A stretch of DNA of 64,000 nt from Hahella chejuensis KCTC 2396 (GCF_000012985.1 NC_007645.1:1364001-1428000); one strand, 5' to 3'. Positions 35,029 through 44,519 are shown, numbered from the stretch's first letter. A program made the numbers and translations. The notes: generated by a model not told the origin, from the sequence alone.

Positions 35029-35038
35029 TGGCCGGGCG
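35006..35038 (-). terminator. terminator inside the 3' end of regA, facing the minus strand
   Basis: Perfect 8-bp arms CGCCCGGC/GCCGGGCG over the regA stop codon; on the minus strand it is followed by a run of eight T. It would stop transcripts coming from psuKG. On the plus strand there is no T tract. Confidence 0.75.
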
Positions 35039-35259
35039 ATAAAGTTTCCGCAGAGTTTCGGGACGCTGAATGCCCGCCGTGAAGCCGGACAAACGACGAC
35101 CCTGGGAAGGAATGCGTTCGGAACTGCGCAAAGGGGAGTTTGCGCCGAACGCTCTGTACCTTGCTGTGAGAGGAAGTTTAGAAGGAGTCGGTCACTGTCG
35201 GGAAGACGGCAAATTGTCGCACCCAGAATGGCTTAGATCGGCAGGCTGAAAATGATCGA

Positions 35260-35296
35260 ACGGAGTGGTTTGGCGAACGCCGTCAAACCACTCCGT
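35260..35296 (-). terminator. strong hairpin after psuG
   Basis: Perfect 13-bp arms ACGGAGTGGTTTG/CAAACCACTCCGT with an 11-base loop, 11 bases past the psuG stop. Few T follow, so termination may be partial; the second hairpin at 35006 is a backup. The 35029-35307 gap holds nothing else that I can see. Confidence 0.6.
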
Positions 35297-35307
35297 AGAC
35301 AAAGAGT

Positions 35308-36219
35308 TTAAGCGTAGTAGGACGCAGCGATGCGCGCCGCCAGGGCTGCGTTATTGAACACCAGCTGGATGTTGGCTTTCAGGCTGTCGCCACCGGTAAT
35401 TTCCGCCACTTTCGCCAGCAGGAAGGGGGTGGAGTCTTTACCGCTGACGCCCTTGTCGTCCATCTCCGCCAGTGCTGCGCTGATGGCGGCGTCGATTTTG
35501 CCGCGATCCATGGCGTAGGCTTCCGGAATTGGATTGGCGATCACGACGCCGCCCTGCAGTCCCATTTCCCATTTGGCCTGCAGCGCCTGGGCGATCTGCT
35601 CTGGCGTATCCAATTGATAATCCACATCGAAATCGCTGTCGCGGGTATAGAACGCAGGCAGGGTGGAGGTCTGATAGCCCACCAGCGGCACGCCATGAGT
35701 CTCCAGGTACTCACGAGTCAGGCCCAGGTCCAGGATAGACTTGGCTCCGGCGCAGATGACCGCCACGTTGGTGTGGGCCAGTTCCTGCAAGTCCGCAGAA
35801 ATATCGAAAGTTTCCTGAGCGCCGCGATGCACGCCGCCAATGCCGCCGGTGGCGAAGACTTTGACGCCGGCCATGGCGGCCAGAATCATGGTGGAGGCGA
35901 CCGTGGTGGCGCCGTCGCCGCCCCGGGCGATGATGAAGGGGATATCGCGACGGCTGGCTTTGGTGACGTTCAAGCCGGCTTTGCCCAGGTATTCGATTTC
36001 CTCTTTGCTCAAACCGACTTTCAGGCGGCCTTTGATGATGGCGATAGTGGCGGGAACGGCGCCGTTGTCGCGCACGATCTGCTCCACCTGCAACGCGGTT
36101 TCCGCATTCTGCGGCCAGGGCATGCCGTGGGAGATGATGGTCGATTCCAGCGCCACTACAGGTTCGCCTGCGGCCAGAGCTGTTTGTACTTCGGGGGAGA
36201 TGTCCAGATAAGCATTCAT
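35308..36219 (-). CDS. psuG: pseudouridine-5'-phosphate glycosidase
   Basis: 303 residues. Breaks pseudouridine 5'-phosphate to uracil and ribose 5-phosphate using Mn. The family blocks ALESTIISHGMPWPQN, KASRRDIPFIIARGGDGATTVASTM and FATGGIGGVHRG are all present, with the Lys and Asp/His residues expected in the active site. Its start overlaps the psuK stop by 4 bases (ATGA). Confidence 0.97.
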   Translation of the reverse strand: MNAYLDISPEVQTALAAGEPVVALESTIISHGMPWPQNAETALQVEQIVRDNGAVPATIAIIKGRLKVGLSKEEIEYLGKAGLNVTKASRRDIPFIIARGGDGATTVASTMILAAMAGVKVFATGGIGGVHRGAQETFDISADLQELAHTNVAVICAGAKSILDLGLTREYLETHGVPLVGYQTSTLPAFYTRDSDFDVDYQLDTPEQIAQALQAKWEMGLQGGVVIANPIPEAYAMDRGKIDAAISAALAEMDDKGVSGKDSTPFLLAKVAEITGGDSLKANIQLVFNNAALAARIAASYYA

Positions 36220-37310
36220 GAATAGGTTTCCTCTAACAAACGGTTTACTGCCGCCAGGGACATGTTCGGGTTGATAGTGGCCTGATGCGACATAGCCACT
36301 GCCGACGCGGCGGTGGCGAAGTTAACGGATCTTGGCGTGGACCATTGCGCCAGCCAGCCATAGGCGAGCCCGGCGAGAAATGCATCGCCGGCGCCATTGG
36401 CGTTGACCGGTTGAATGGGCGGCGGCGGATACAGTTGATGGCGGCCGGCTTCGCTGACATACACCCCTTGGGCGCCAAGGCTGATGCAGATGCGCTTAAT
36501 GCCTTTCCGATGAAACCAGGACGCCAGTTGCGGTAACTGTCCTTCGTCCTTTGCGTCTACGCCGGAGAGGCGTTTCGCTTCCGCCAGATTGGGTTTGAAG
36601 GTGTGGATCGCGTCAAGCAACCCGCGCAGTTTTTCCGATTTGGGGCCGGACACAGGGTCCGCGAAAATCGGCAGGTCGGGGAACTGGCTGAGCAGATATT
36701 CCAGTACGTTGGCGGGCAGGTTGGCGTCCACGATCAACAGGCTGGCGCGGCGAATCATGTCCGCATGACTGCGCAGATATTCCACACTGAGACGCTCAAG
36801 GATCTGCATGTCGTTGATGGCGACGGACATGTCTCCACTCTCGTCGAGCACGGACAGATAGGTGGAAGTGACGGCGTCGTCCAGTTGCAGACAATGACGC
36901 ATGTCTATGCCGCACTGCAGCCCTTGCTCCAGCAGTGTCTGTCCGTAAACATCCTTGCCCAGGGGCGCTATCAGGCGCACGTCGACGCCGAGACGGGCCA
37001 GGTTTTCTGCAATGTTGCGCGCCACTCCGCCGGGAGAACAGCTCACGCGGCCGGGGTTGGAGTCCCTGGCGAGCAGCTTGTCGCAGGGTTGTCCGAGAAT
37101 GTCCATGTTGGCGCCGCCGATCACCACCACATAGGGGCTATCCGCCAGGATATAGCCTTTGCCGCGAATGGCGCCTTTGTTGGACAGGTTCATAATGTGG
37201 CCCGCCACCGCGGAGCGGCTGACGCCAAGACGGTCGGCCAGGGCCTGTTGGGAGATAAGCGGGTCCTGGCGGATCAAATCCAGGATTTCCTGTTCGCGTT
37301 CAGTTATCAC
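36216..37310 (-). CDS. psuK: pseudouridine kinase with N-terminal helix-turn-helix
   Basis: 364 residues from GTG 37310; a TTG two codons upstream (37316) is also possible. Residues about 3-50 are a winged helix-turn-helix (LISQQALADRLGVSRSAVAGHI), and residues about 60-360 a PfkB-family kinase with the anion-hole motif NGAGDAF near the end. It phosphorylates pseudouridine for psuG. The DNA-binding head suggests that the enzyme controls its own operon; a palindrome overlaps the start. Confidence 0.93.
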   Translation of the reverse strand: MITEREQEILDLIRQDPLISQQALADRLGVSRSAVAGHIMNLSNKGAIRGKGYILADSPYVVVIGGANMDILGQPCDKLLARDSNPGRVSCSPGGVARNIAENLARLGVDVRLIAPLGKDVYGQTLLEQGLQCGIDMRHCLQLDDAVTSTYLSVLDESGDMSVAINDMQILERLSVEYLRSHADMIRRASLLIVDANLPANVLEYLLSQFPDLPIFADPVSGPKSEKLRGLLDAIHTFKPNLAEAKRLSGVDAKDEGQLPQLASWFHRKGIKRICISLGAQGVYVSEAGRHQLYPPPPIQPVNANGAGDAFLAGLAYGWLAQWSTPRSVNFATAASAVAMSHQATINPNMSLAAVNRLLEETYS

Positions 37311-37343
37311 AAACAAATGTCCGTATGGCTAACATTTGTTTGT
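37309..37343. promoter_or_regulatory. 12-bp palindrome at the psuK start, likely operator
   Basis: Perfect arms ACAAACAAATGT (37309-37320) and ACATTTGTTTGT (37332-37343), 11-base spacer. The left arm covers both candidate start codons of psuK. A symmetric site here is the expected target of the protein's own helix-turn-helix. Confidence 0.7.
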
Positions 37344-37384
37344 CAGTTTACCGGTATTTCACCAACAGGCAAGGAGAAATCGCT

Positions 37385-39352
37385 TCAAGCGGCGCGTCGG
37401 CGGGTGAGTAAGTAGATGAAATATCCGCCGCCCAGAAGTGAAGCGATAGCGCCGGCGGGCATTTGCGCCGGATACAATAGGGTGCGTCCGAGCCAGTCGG
37501 ACAGCACCATTAACAGCGCCCCCAATATTATGGCGAGCAATAACTGCTGAGCTGCTTTGCGGGCGCCAAGCATAGCCGCCATGTGTGGCGCCAGCAGGCC
37601 GACGAAGGCCACCGGCCCCATCACTGCGGTCACCAGCGCACAGGCCAGCGAAGCCAGGAACAACAGCGCCAGACGGGCGCGTTTGACGTTCAGTCCCCGG
37701 GCCAGAGCGATATGGTCGCCAGCGGAAATTAACGTGAGCCACCGTGAGCAGGCCGTACACAATACGACGAGAATCATGACGCCGGCCAGCAACAACAGGG
37801 CTTTTGTGGCGGTGGTCTGATAAGTGGAGCCCGCCAGCCAGCCGAGAATGGAATAGGCGCTGTCGCTGCCTTTGGCGAGGGCGAAGCGCACCAGGGCGTC
37901 AATCAACGCCGCCAGAGAGATGCCGGTCAGCACCATGACGCCGGGGGCGTAATGATGACGACGTCCCAATAGCAACAGAATCAGAAGCACGCCCAGACTG
38001 CCTGCAAAAGCGATCAGCGGACCGGCCTGGTAAATGGAGCCGCCGAACAGTAATACGGAAAGCACCAACATCAGCGAGGCGCCGGCTGACATGCCAAGTA
38101 TGTCGGGACTTGCTAGAGGATTTCGAATCAGGCGCTGCAGGATGACGCCGGCCAGCGCCATACCGCCGCCGGCCGCCGCGGCGGTGACGATGCGCGGCCA
38201 TCGCAGGGAGAAAACCAGATCGGAGGGCCAGCCAAAGCGCCAGGTAACGGCGTTGGCCCCTTCCGGCGACCATAACAACGCGATTACAGCCATGATGGGC
38301 AACGCCAGCGCCAACAGGATCAAAGCGGCTTTGGATAATCGTGTGACGCCGGCGGGCAGTTGCAGGGAACTGTGGTCGGCGGCGCTCAGTTTGCGGGGGG
38401 TGAACCAGATTAAGCCCGGCGCGCCGATCAGCGCCGCCGCTGCGCCGCTGGGAACCAGATCGGTTGTCCATTGGCTGGCCAGCACGGGGATAGCGTCCGT
38501 TCCCAGTAATAGCAATCCGCCCAATAACAGGCTATACGCCAACTCATCGCCGGCGCGACGGGCGCCCAGAGCGCGGGCGAGATTGGGCGTCAGCAAGCCA
38601 ATGAAACTGATAACGCCCACTGCTGTGATGGAGCACGCCACCAGCCAAAGCGCGGCGGGCAACAACAACGCCAGGGTGGCGATAACGCCCATGCCGCGGC
38701 CTCGAGCCCCTGCCTCTCCCAGGCGCAGCAAGGTTAGGGGACGGTGGGCGAACAGCAGAATCAGCAGGGCGATGCTCAGTTTAGGGGCCAACCAGATAAC
38801 CCAGTTCCAGTCGGTCTGCGTCAGGTCGCCCGCGCCCCAGATAAACAGGTCTCTGGCGTACTGGTCATTGAGCAGTACGATTGCGGAAGCCGCGGCGCCA
38901 AGCAGGATATTGACGGCCATACCCGCCAGCACGACCGGTAATCCGGCGAGACCTCCACGGCCGGCGATCAATAGCACCAGCGTGACGGAGAGACTGGCCC
39001 CCGCCATGGCGATCCAGGCGCCGTAATCCGCCATCAGAGCGGGCGCCCAAACGCTGGCGCAGACGAGCGCCAGCCAAGAGCCTGACGCTGCGCCCAGGGT
39101 CATGGGGGACAGCAGGCGATTTTGCGTGGTTTGCTGCAGCAAACTGCCAACCAACCCCATGGCTCCGCCAACCAGCAACGCCAACACCGCGCGGGGCAGG
39201 GTGGCGTAGAAGAACTGGAAGTCCTCGAACTCAACGGCTTCGCCGCCGCTGATTAACGTCCATTGCACGCTGAGCGACGGCGGCGCGTTAAGTTGCAGGT
39301 AGGCGAACAACAGAACCGGCGTCAGAGCCAGGGTGATCAGATAGCGGCGCAT
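37385..39352 (-). CDS. fhuB: iron(III)-hydroxamate ABC transporter, fused permease FhuB
   Basis: 655 residues: two tandem FecCD-type permease halves (about 1-325 and 340-655), with about 20 membrane segments. Each half carries its own PRAVLALLVGGAMGLVGSLLQ / PRIVTAAAAGGGMALAGVILQ block and a GLLTPNLAR / GLLAPHMAA coupling loop. This fused layout is typical of FhuB. Last gene of the fhuF-fhuC-fhuD-fhuB run. Confidence 0.95.
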   Translation of the reverse strand: MRRYLITLALTPVLLFAYLQLNAPPSLSVQWTLISGGEAVEFEDFQFFYATLPRAVLALLVGGAMGLVGSLLQQTTQNRLLSPMTLGAASGSWLALVCASVWAPALMADYGAWIAMAGASLSVTLVLLIAGRGGLAGLPVVLAGMAVNILLGAAASAIVLLNDQYARDLFIWGAGDLTQTDWNWVIWLAPKLSIALLILLFAHRPLTLLRLGEAGARGRGMGVIATLALLLPAALWLVACSITAVGVISFIGLLTPNLARALGARRAGDELAYSLLLGGLLLLGTDAIPVLASQWTTDLVPSGAAAALIGAPGLIWFTPRKLSAADHSSLQLPAGVTRLSKAALILLALALPIMAVIALLWSPEGANAVTWRFGWPSDLVFSLRWPRIVTAAAAGGGMALAGVILQRLIRNPLASPDILGMSAGASLMLVLSVLLFGGSIYQAGPLIAFAGSLGVLLILLLLGRRHHYAPGVMVLTGISLAALIDALVRFALAKGSDSAYSILGWLAGSTYQTTATKALLLLAGVMILVVLCTACSRWLTLISAGDHIALARGLNVKRARLALLFLASLACALVTAVMGPVAFVGLLAPHMAAMLGARKAAQQLLLAIILGALLMVLSDWLGRTLLYPAQMPAGAIASLLGGGYFIYLLTRRRAA

Positions 39353-39399
39353 ACGACTTCAACCTGTAGCGATTATTATTAATGGTCTATCGGGCTTGA

Positions 39400-40356
39400 T
39401 CACGGCGTTAGAGTTAATAATGCGTCAGTGATGGATTCCGCCAGATACTGTACGGATAGCGGGCCGCCATAAGTCCAGGTGGAGCGGGCGGCGGCGAAAC
39501 GTTCGCCACGCACGAACGGCATGGCGCGCCACAAAGGGGCGGAGAACAGGTCGTCCGCCTGTTCGAACGGCTCGATGTAAATCACCACGCCATCTTTGAT
39601 GCGGCCCAGGTCCGTCACTTTTTTCTGGGTGATGCCCCATTGGGTGGCGGGTTGCGGCAGGGCGGGCTGCAGGCCCAGTTTGGTCATGGCGGCCTGCGCC
39701 ATGGAGTTGTCGCCGAAGATGCGCAGGACGGAAGGCGTAGTGAAGCGCACGGCGGCCACTTTGGGCAAGGCGCCGTGGTAGTGTTCGGTCAGTTGCGTCC
39801 GCAGTTCGCCAAAGCGGGCCTCCATGGCCTCCAGCTTTTGTTGCGCGGTCGTCTCTTTGTGGAACAGGCGGGCCAGTTGCAGGAAGATCTGCTTGGAGAC
39901 TTCGAAGTTGTCGTGATCCGCCCGGAAAGAATCAAAAAACAGCACCGGCGCCACTTGCTCCAGCTTTTCCAGCATGCCTTCCTGCATGCTGGAAATAAGA
40001 ATGACGTCAGGCTTTAGCGCTGCGATGCGTTCGATGTTGGGCTCGGCGCGCGTGCCTACGTCGGTGATGGAGTCCGCCAACTGCGGCCGCACCACCCACT
40101 CCCGATAGCCTTTGATATCGGCGACCCCCGTCGGCGTTACGCCCAGTTCCACCAGATTCTCCGCCATGGACCAGTTAAGCGCGATGACCCGTTGCGGCGT
40201 TTGCGCGAACTCATGTTCGCCGCGGCTGTCGGTAACCGTAATCGCCTGCGCGGAGGCGCTGGCTATAAACGTCAGGATGGACGTTGCGGCGATAAGAGGG
40301 CGTCTATCTTTGAGGGCGGCGCCAGTAGTGAACATCAAAGTGAAGAATGCAGTCAT
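39400..40356 (-). CDS. fhuD: iron-siderophore ABC transporter, substrate-binding protein
   Basis: 318 residues. Signal peptide ends near SASAQA (about residue 38). Two-lobed class III binding fold with PQRVIALNWSMAENLVELGV and KPDVILISS blocks. Sits between fhuC and fhuB, so it feeds their transporter. Ribosome site ahead of ATG 40356 is weak; an internal ATG at codon 8 is an alternative start. Confidence 0.92.
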   Translation of the reverse strand: MTAFFTLMFTTGAALKDRRPLIAATSILTFIASASAQAITVTDSRGEHEFAQTPQRVIALNWSMAENLVELGVTPTGVADIKGYREWVVRPQLADSITDVGTRAEPNIERIAALKPDVILISSMQEGMLEKLEQVAPVLFFDSFRADHDNFEVSKQIFLQLARLFHKETTAQQKLEAMEARFGELRTQLTEHYHGALPKVAAVRFTTPSVLRIFGDNSMAQAAMTKLGLQPALPQPATQWGITQKKVTDLGRIKDGVVIYIEPFEQADDLFSAPLWRAMPFVRGERFAAARSTWTYGGPLSVQYLAESITDALLTLTP

Positions 40357-40410
40357 GAATTTAACCCATTGCGAAGCGTTAACAGGAATGCTGAAAGTCA
40401 GTAGCCAGCG

Positions 40411-41184
40411 TCATGCGACCACCGCGATTTTGCCGCTCTGCCGAGGGTGATCGACCAACGCTATGTCAATGCCATACAGCTCAGCTAACAGGGTGGGGGA
40501 CAGCAGCTCTTGCGGCGCACCGTCGAACGCCAGACGGCCTTGTTTCAGTGCGACGATGCGATCGGCGAAACGGGCGGCAAGATTGACGTCATGCAGAATG
40601 ACGATCACGCCGCGTCCATGTTCCAGATTCAGACGGCGTAACAGCGCCATCACTTCGTACTGATGGGACAGATCCAGCGCGGAAGTCGGCTCGTCCAGCA
40701 TCAGCAGCGGGGCCTGTTGAGCCAGCAGCATGGCGATCCAGGCGCGTTGACGTTCGCCGCCGGATAATTGGTCCGTCAGGTGGTCTGCGTAGCGGGTCAC
40801 ATCGGTCTGCGCCATCGCCGCGTCGATGATGTCTCCATCTTCTTGGCGCCAGCGTCCGAAGGTTCCGCGCCAGGGGAAGCGGCCCAGGCGTATCAGTTCG
40901 CGCACATTGAGGCCGGCGACCTCGGGCAGGTTTTGCGGCAGAAAGGCGATGTTTCTGGCCAGATCCCGTTGGGAGTAGTCGTTCAAAGGCCGATTTTGCA
41001 GCGTGATGGCGCCGGCGTCCGCCTGGATTTGTCGCGCCAGCAGATTGATCAGCGTCGATTTCCCTGAGCCGTTGTGGCCAAGAATCACGGTGAAACGGCG
41101 TGGGTCCAGGGTCAGACGGGGCAGCGACAGAATTTCTCTCCCTTCCCGGCGCACGCGGATATCTTCCACTTCAAGCATAGGCAT
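40411..41184 (-). CDS. fhuC: iron-hydroxamate ABC transporter, ATP-binding protein
   Basis: 257 residues. Walker A GHNGSGKST, signature LSGGERQR, Walker B LLMLDEPTSALD and the switch histidine in ILHDVN are intact. The start overlaps the 3' end of fhuF by 14 bases; an ATG two codons later is equally possible. Confidence 0.95.
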   Translation of the reverse strand: MPMLEVEDIRVRREGREILSLPRLTLDPRRFTVILGHNGSGKSTLINLLARQIQADAGAITLQNRPLNDYSQRDLARNIAFLPQNLPEVAGLNVRELIRLGRFPWRGTFGRWRQEDGDIIDAAMAQTDVTRYADHLTDQLSGGERQRAWIAMLLAQQAPLLMLDEPTSALDLSHQYEVMALLRRLNLEHGRGVIVILHDVNLAARFADRIVALKQGRLAFDGAPQELLSPTLLAELYGIDIALVDHPRQSGKIAVVA

Positions 41185-41953
41185 TCCACTCTTCCGTCAG
41201 TCGTTTTATGCGTACTTCCGGCTTTTGTTTGGGGCATGACGCGCACAGTTCGCCGTCCTGGCGCAGGTAGTGCAGACAGCAGGCTTTACGATCCAGGGTC
41301 AATTGCAACCTCCCATTGCTTAGCGGGACAGGCGTCAGACTGCTGTATCCGCAAAGGTTCATGGCCCTCAGCCAGGCCTGCGCCCATTGCTGAATGTCTT
41401 CATTGCTGGGAGCGGGAGTGAGCAGACTGAGCCGGGCGAGCGCGGATAGCAGACTGTCCGCGACCAGACGCATGGCGATCAGCGGTTTAACCTTGGCGAT
41501 GCGGTTGAGCTGCGCCAGCAAGGCTTCGCACAGTTGCGCCAGCTCTGCGCCGCTGCGCTCGATTAGCAGGGGAACGGGAGCGGGACGCAATGCGACGGGA
41601 GGGATGCGGAATCCCGCCACTATGCCTTGTGCGTACTTTTGTCCAAGCGTCGACAAGGGCGCTGCGACCCCGACGCCATGCACCGCCGCTACAGCGATAA
41701 AGGTCGGTTGCCATATCAGCATGGTCCAACTGCGCACCGCCCAATAAGGGCGGCCCGCCTCAGGGCACGCGGCGCGCCAGTATTCGTGTAATTGCGTCAG
41801 GATATCGTGATTGTCGGTCTGCGCGCCTATCAGTCCGGCGTTATCTGCGCTGATTTCTCCCGCCAGCGCAGGGTGCGCCAGTGCTGCGGCCTGTAACAGC
41901 GCATCCAGCGGGGCCGTGGCGTCAGACTGATAAATTGGCGACTGCGTTGGCAT
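41171..41953 (-). CDS. fhuF: siderophore-iron reductase FhuF
   Basis: 260 residues from ATG 41953. Cytosolic 2Fe-2S protein that reduces ferric hydroxamates to release iron. The C-terminal cluster motif is CC-x10-C-x2-C (RKACCLHYL...LCASCPK), the unusual FhuF arrangement. The N-terminal part is variable, as in the family. First gene of the minus-strand iron operon, directly behind the Fur box. Confidence 0.92.
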   Translation of the reverse strand: MPTQSPIYQSDATAPLDALLQAAALAHPALAGEISADNAGLIGAQTDNHDILTQLHEYWRAACPEAGRPYWAVRSWTMLIWQPTFIAVAAVHGVGVAAPLSTLGQKYAQGIVAGFRIPPVALRPAPVPLLIERSGAELAQLCEALLAQLNRIAKVKPLIAMRLVADSLLSALARLSLLTPAPSNEDIQQWAQAWLRAMNLCGYSSLTPVPLSNGRLQLTLDRKACCLHYLRQDGELCASCPKQKPEVRIKRLTEEWNAYA

Positions 41954-42094
41954 GCTCACAGGGTTATAGGGATGTCCGAGTTGGTGGCTGCGGAAGACGG
42001 TTTATCCGGCTGCGCCGATGCCTGTCAAAGTTAGGTTGCCGGAGGTCTTCTGCGTTGCATTGGCCTGAGCGTTCAGGTTGACGCAAATCTAAAA

Positions 42095-42113
42095 TCAAAT
42101 GATAATGATTTGC
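42095..42113. promoter_or_regulatory. Fur box between fhuF and the TonB receptor
   Basis: TCAAATGATAATGATTTGC matches the 19-bp Fur consensus at 13 positions, including nine in a row. An 8-bp inverted repeat ACGCAAAT/ATTTGCGT (42081-42115) overlaps it. Iron-bound Fur should repress both divergent operons. Confidence 0.8.
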
Positions 42114-42200
42114 GTTTAGATTATCAAATAATGCATTGCCGCATTGGCCCGGACGCCACCTAGATTTCCATTCACATGTAACCTGAGAGGAACCCGCAGT

Positions 42201-44453
42201 ATGGCGACGCACCGCTATCCCGGTAAACTTGCGCCCAGATTTTTCCCAAACTCGTCCCATTTATTCAGCGCCTCGAATCGCTCTCAACCTGCCCCGCCGT
42301 ACGCCGGCAATAGACTGGCTTTGCGGGTGGCGGCGTTGTCATTGGGCGTTCTGGCGTCAGGGAGCGTTGCGGCGGAAGACGTGCAGCAGCTGCAGCCGGT
42401 GACGGTAAACGCTAAGGCGAGCGTGTCCGCTCCCAGCGAGGGAAGCGGGTCATACCGGACCAAGTCGAGCAATACCGCATCGCGAATGAACATGTCTCTG
42501 CGGGAGACGCCGCAGTCCGTATCGGTAATCACGCGCACGCAACTGCAGGACTTCGCGCTGACGGATATTAACGACGTACTTGAGTACAGTCCTGGCGTCA
42601 CCGTAGAGCGGGTGGAAACCGACCGCACCTATTTCACGGCGCGGGGATTCGATATCACCAACTTTCAACTCGACGGCATTGGCGTTCCTTTCGTGTACGG
42701 CAACCTGTATGGCGACATCGATACCGCTATTTATGATCGCGTTGAAGTGTTGCGGGGCGCCAATGGATTGATGACCGGCACGGGGACGCCTTCCGCAACG
42801 GTTAACTTTGTCCGCAAGCGGCCTGCGGTGGATACTCAGGCCTCCGTGGGCCTGACATACGGCTCATGGGACAACCGGCGTGTCGATGCGGATGTTTCCG
42901 GCGCTTTGCTGGATTCCGAAAGAGTGCGCGGCAGACTGGTGGCGTCCTATCAGGACAAAGAGTCCTATTTGGACCGCTACGAGCAGGAAAAGTCGATTTT
43001 CTACGGCGTGATAGAAGCGGACTTAAGTGACAGCACCATGCTGACGTTAGGCCACAGCCGCCAGGACACCCTCTCCAATAGTCCAATGTGGGGAGCGTTG
43101 CCGCTGTATCGGACAGACGGTTCGGCGACGGATTACGACGCCTCCGTCAGCACCGCTACGGATTGGGCGTATTGGGACGGACAGATCGATAGCTCGTTTG
43201 TCGAACTCGCCCATGAGTTCGCCAACGGCTGGCTGGTCAAAGGCGTGGTGACGCGCCAGCAAGTCAAAGCCGACACCAAGCTGTTTTATGTCTACGGCAC
43301 GCCCAATCCGGATACGCCGGGATCGGATCTTTACGCCTATCCAAGTTTGTACGGCTTCGATAACGAGCAGTGGATCGCCGATATCTATGCGACAGGGCCG
43401 TTCACACTGGGAGGGCGCGAGCACGAAGCGGTGCTCGGGGTGAACTGGTCAAAATCCGAAGTGTGGGATGAATCCAGATATGGCGCAGGTATTGGAACAG
43501 AGGTTGACGATATCGAAGATTGGGACGGCGACTATCCTGATCCGGAATACAACGCCGGCGTCGCTGGCAGTGAATTCACCGATAAGCGTAAAAGCCTGTA
43601 CGCCGCCACCCGGCTCAAGCCCATGGATCGTCTGACTCTGATTACAGGCTTGCGTGTGACAGACCTGGATAGCAACGGAGTAAGCTATGGCGACAGCAAG
43701 CAGGAGTCCCAAAGTGGAGAAGTGGTTCCCTATGTTGGCGTCGTGGCGGACGTTCATGAGAATCATTCGGTGTATGTCAGCTACACCAAAATCTTTGATC
43801 CCCAGTTCAAGGACGACATCGACCACAACCGCCTCGATCCAGTGAAGGGCGATAACATCGAAGCCGGGTTGAAGAGCGAACTGTTCAACGAGCGCCTCAA
43901 CGCCACCCTCGCTTTCTTCAAAACCGAACAGGACAACGTCGCGGAAGTGGCGGGAACTTACCCCGGAACCAGCACGAATTACTATGAAGGCGTGGATGGC
44001 GTCACCAGTAAAGGATATGAACTGGAAATCGCCGGAGAAGTATCTCCCGGCTGGGAGGTGGCGGGCGGCTTCACCTATGTGTCTATTGAAGACAAAGAGG
44101 GCGAGGACGCCAAGACCTACGTGCCCCGGCGCATGCTGCGCTTGTCCTCCAGCTATCGCGTTCCCAGTCTGGAGCAGCTGAAAGTGGGCGCCAGTTTGAG
44201 CTGGCAGGACGATATCTATAGAGAGCAAGGCGTCGCGACGACCGGTCCGAATGCGGGCGAGTCTATCCGCACCACTCAGGAGGATTACATGCTGGTCAAC
44301 CTGATGGCGAAGTATGATTTTACGGATAACTGGAGCGCTACCTTGAATCTGGACAACATCACAGACGAAAAATACCTGAACAGTCTGTACTGGGCGCAGA
44401 GCTACTATGGCGCGCCGCGCAGCGCCAAGCTGACGGTTAACTGGACCTACTGA
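42201..44453 (+). CDS. TonB-dependent ferric siderophore receptor (FhuE-like)
   Basis: 750 residues from ATG 42201 with GAGAGG upstream; the frame is open from 42144. A long export signal ends near GSVAAE (about residue 58), then a TonB-box-like segment QPVTVNA, a plug domain (ETPQSVSVITRTQLQDF, RVEVLRGANGLMTGTGTPSATVNFVRKRP) and a 22-strand barrel ending NWTY. The plug resembles FhuE/FpvA-type hydroxamate receptors. Divergent from fhuF-C-D-B, so it is probably their outer-membrane partner. Confidence 0.93.
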   Translation: MATHRYPGKLAPRFFPNSSHLFSASNRSQPAPPYAGNRLALRVAALSLGVLASGSVAAEDVQQLQPVTVNAKASVSAPSEGSGSYRTKSSNTASRMNMSLRETPQSVSVITRTQLQDFALTDINDVLEYSPGVTVERVETDRTYFTARGFDITNFQLDGIGVPFVYGNLYGDIDTAIYDRVEVLRGANGLMTGTGTPSATVNFVRKRPAVDTQASVGLTYGSWDNRRVDADVSGALLDSERVRGRLVASYQDKESYLDRYEQEKSIFYGVIEADLSDSTMLTLGHSRQDTLSNSPMWGALPLYRTDGSATDYDASVSTATDWAYWDGQIDSSFVELAHEFANGWLVKGVVTRQQVKADTKLFYVYGTPNPDTPGSDLYAYPSLYGFDNEQWIADIYATGPFTLGGREHEAVLGVNWSKSEVWDESRYGAGIGTEVDDIEDWDGDYPDPEYNAGVAGSEFTDKRKSLYAATRLKPMDRLTLITGLRVTDLDSNGVSYGDSKQESQSGEVVPYVGVVADVHENHSVYVSYTKIFDPQFKDDIDHNRLDPVKGDNIEAGLKSELFNERLNATLAFFKTEQDNVAEVAGTYPGTSTNYYEGVDGVTSKGYELEIAGEVSPGWEVAGGFTYVSIEDKEGEDAKTYVPRRMLRLSSSYRVPSLEQLKVGASLSWQDDIYREQGVATTGPNAGESIRTTQEDYMLVNLMAKYDFTDNWSATLNLDNITDEKYLNSLYWAQSYYGAPRSAKLTVNWTY

Positions 44454-44459
44454 TCTCAG

Positions 44460-44519
44460 CAGGCCCTGTCGTTGCAGACAAATAGATAGAAGGAAGCTAT
44501 TTGTCTGCCTGATTAATAG
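44460..44519. repeat. dispersed REP-like stem-loop element, copy 2
   Basis: Perfect 12-bp arms GCAGACAAATAG (44474-44485) and CTATTTGTCTGC (44497-44508), 11-base loop. It begins 7 bases after the TonB receptor stop codon and lies in opposite orientation to copy 1 at 3949-4004. It may also serve as the receptor's 3' end hairpin. Confidence 0.88.

Noticed and set aside
38034-39026. 330-codon plus-strand frame opposite fhuB
   Set aside because: Antisense to the fused permease; its Pro/Ser/Ala/Arg bias comes from the complementary codons.
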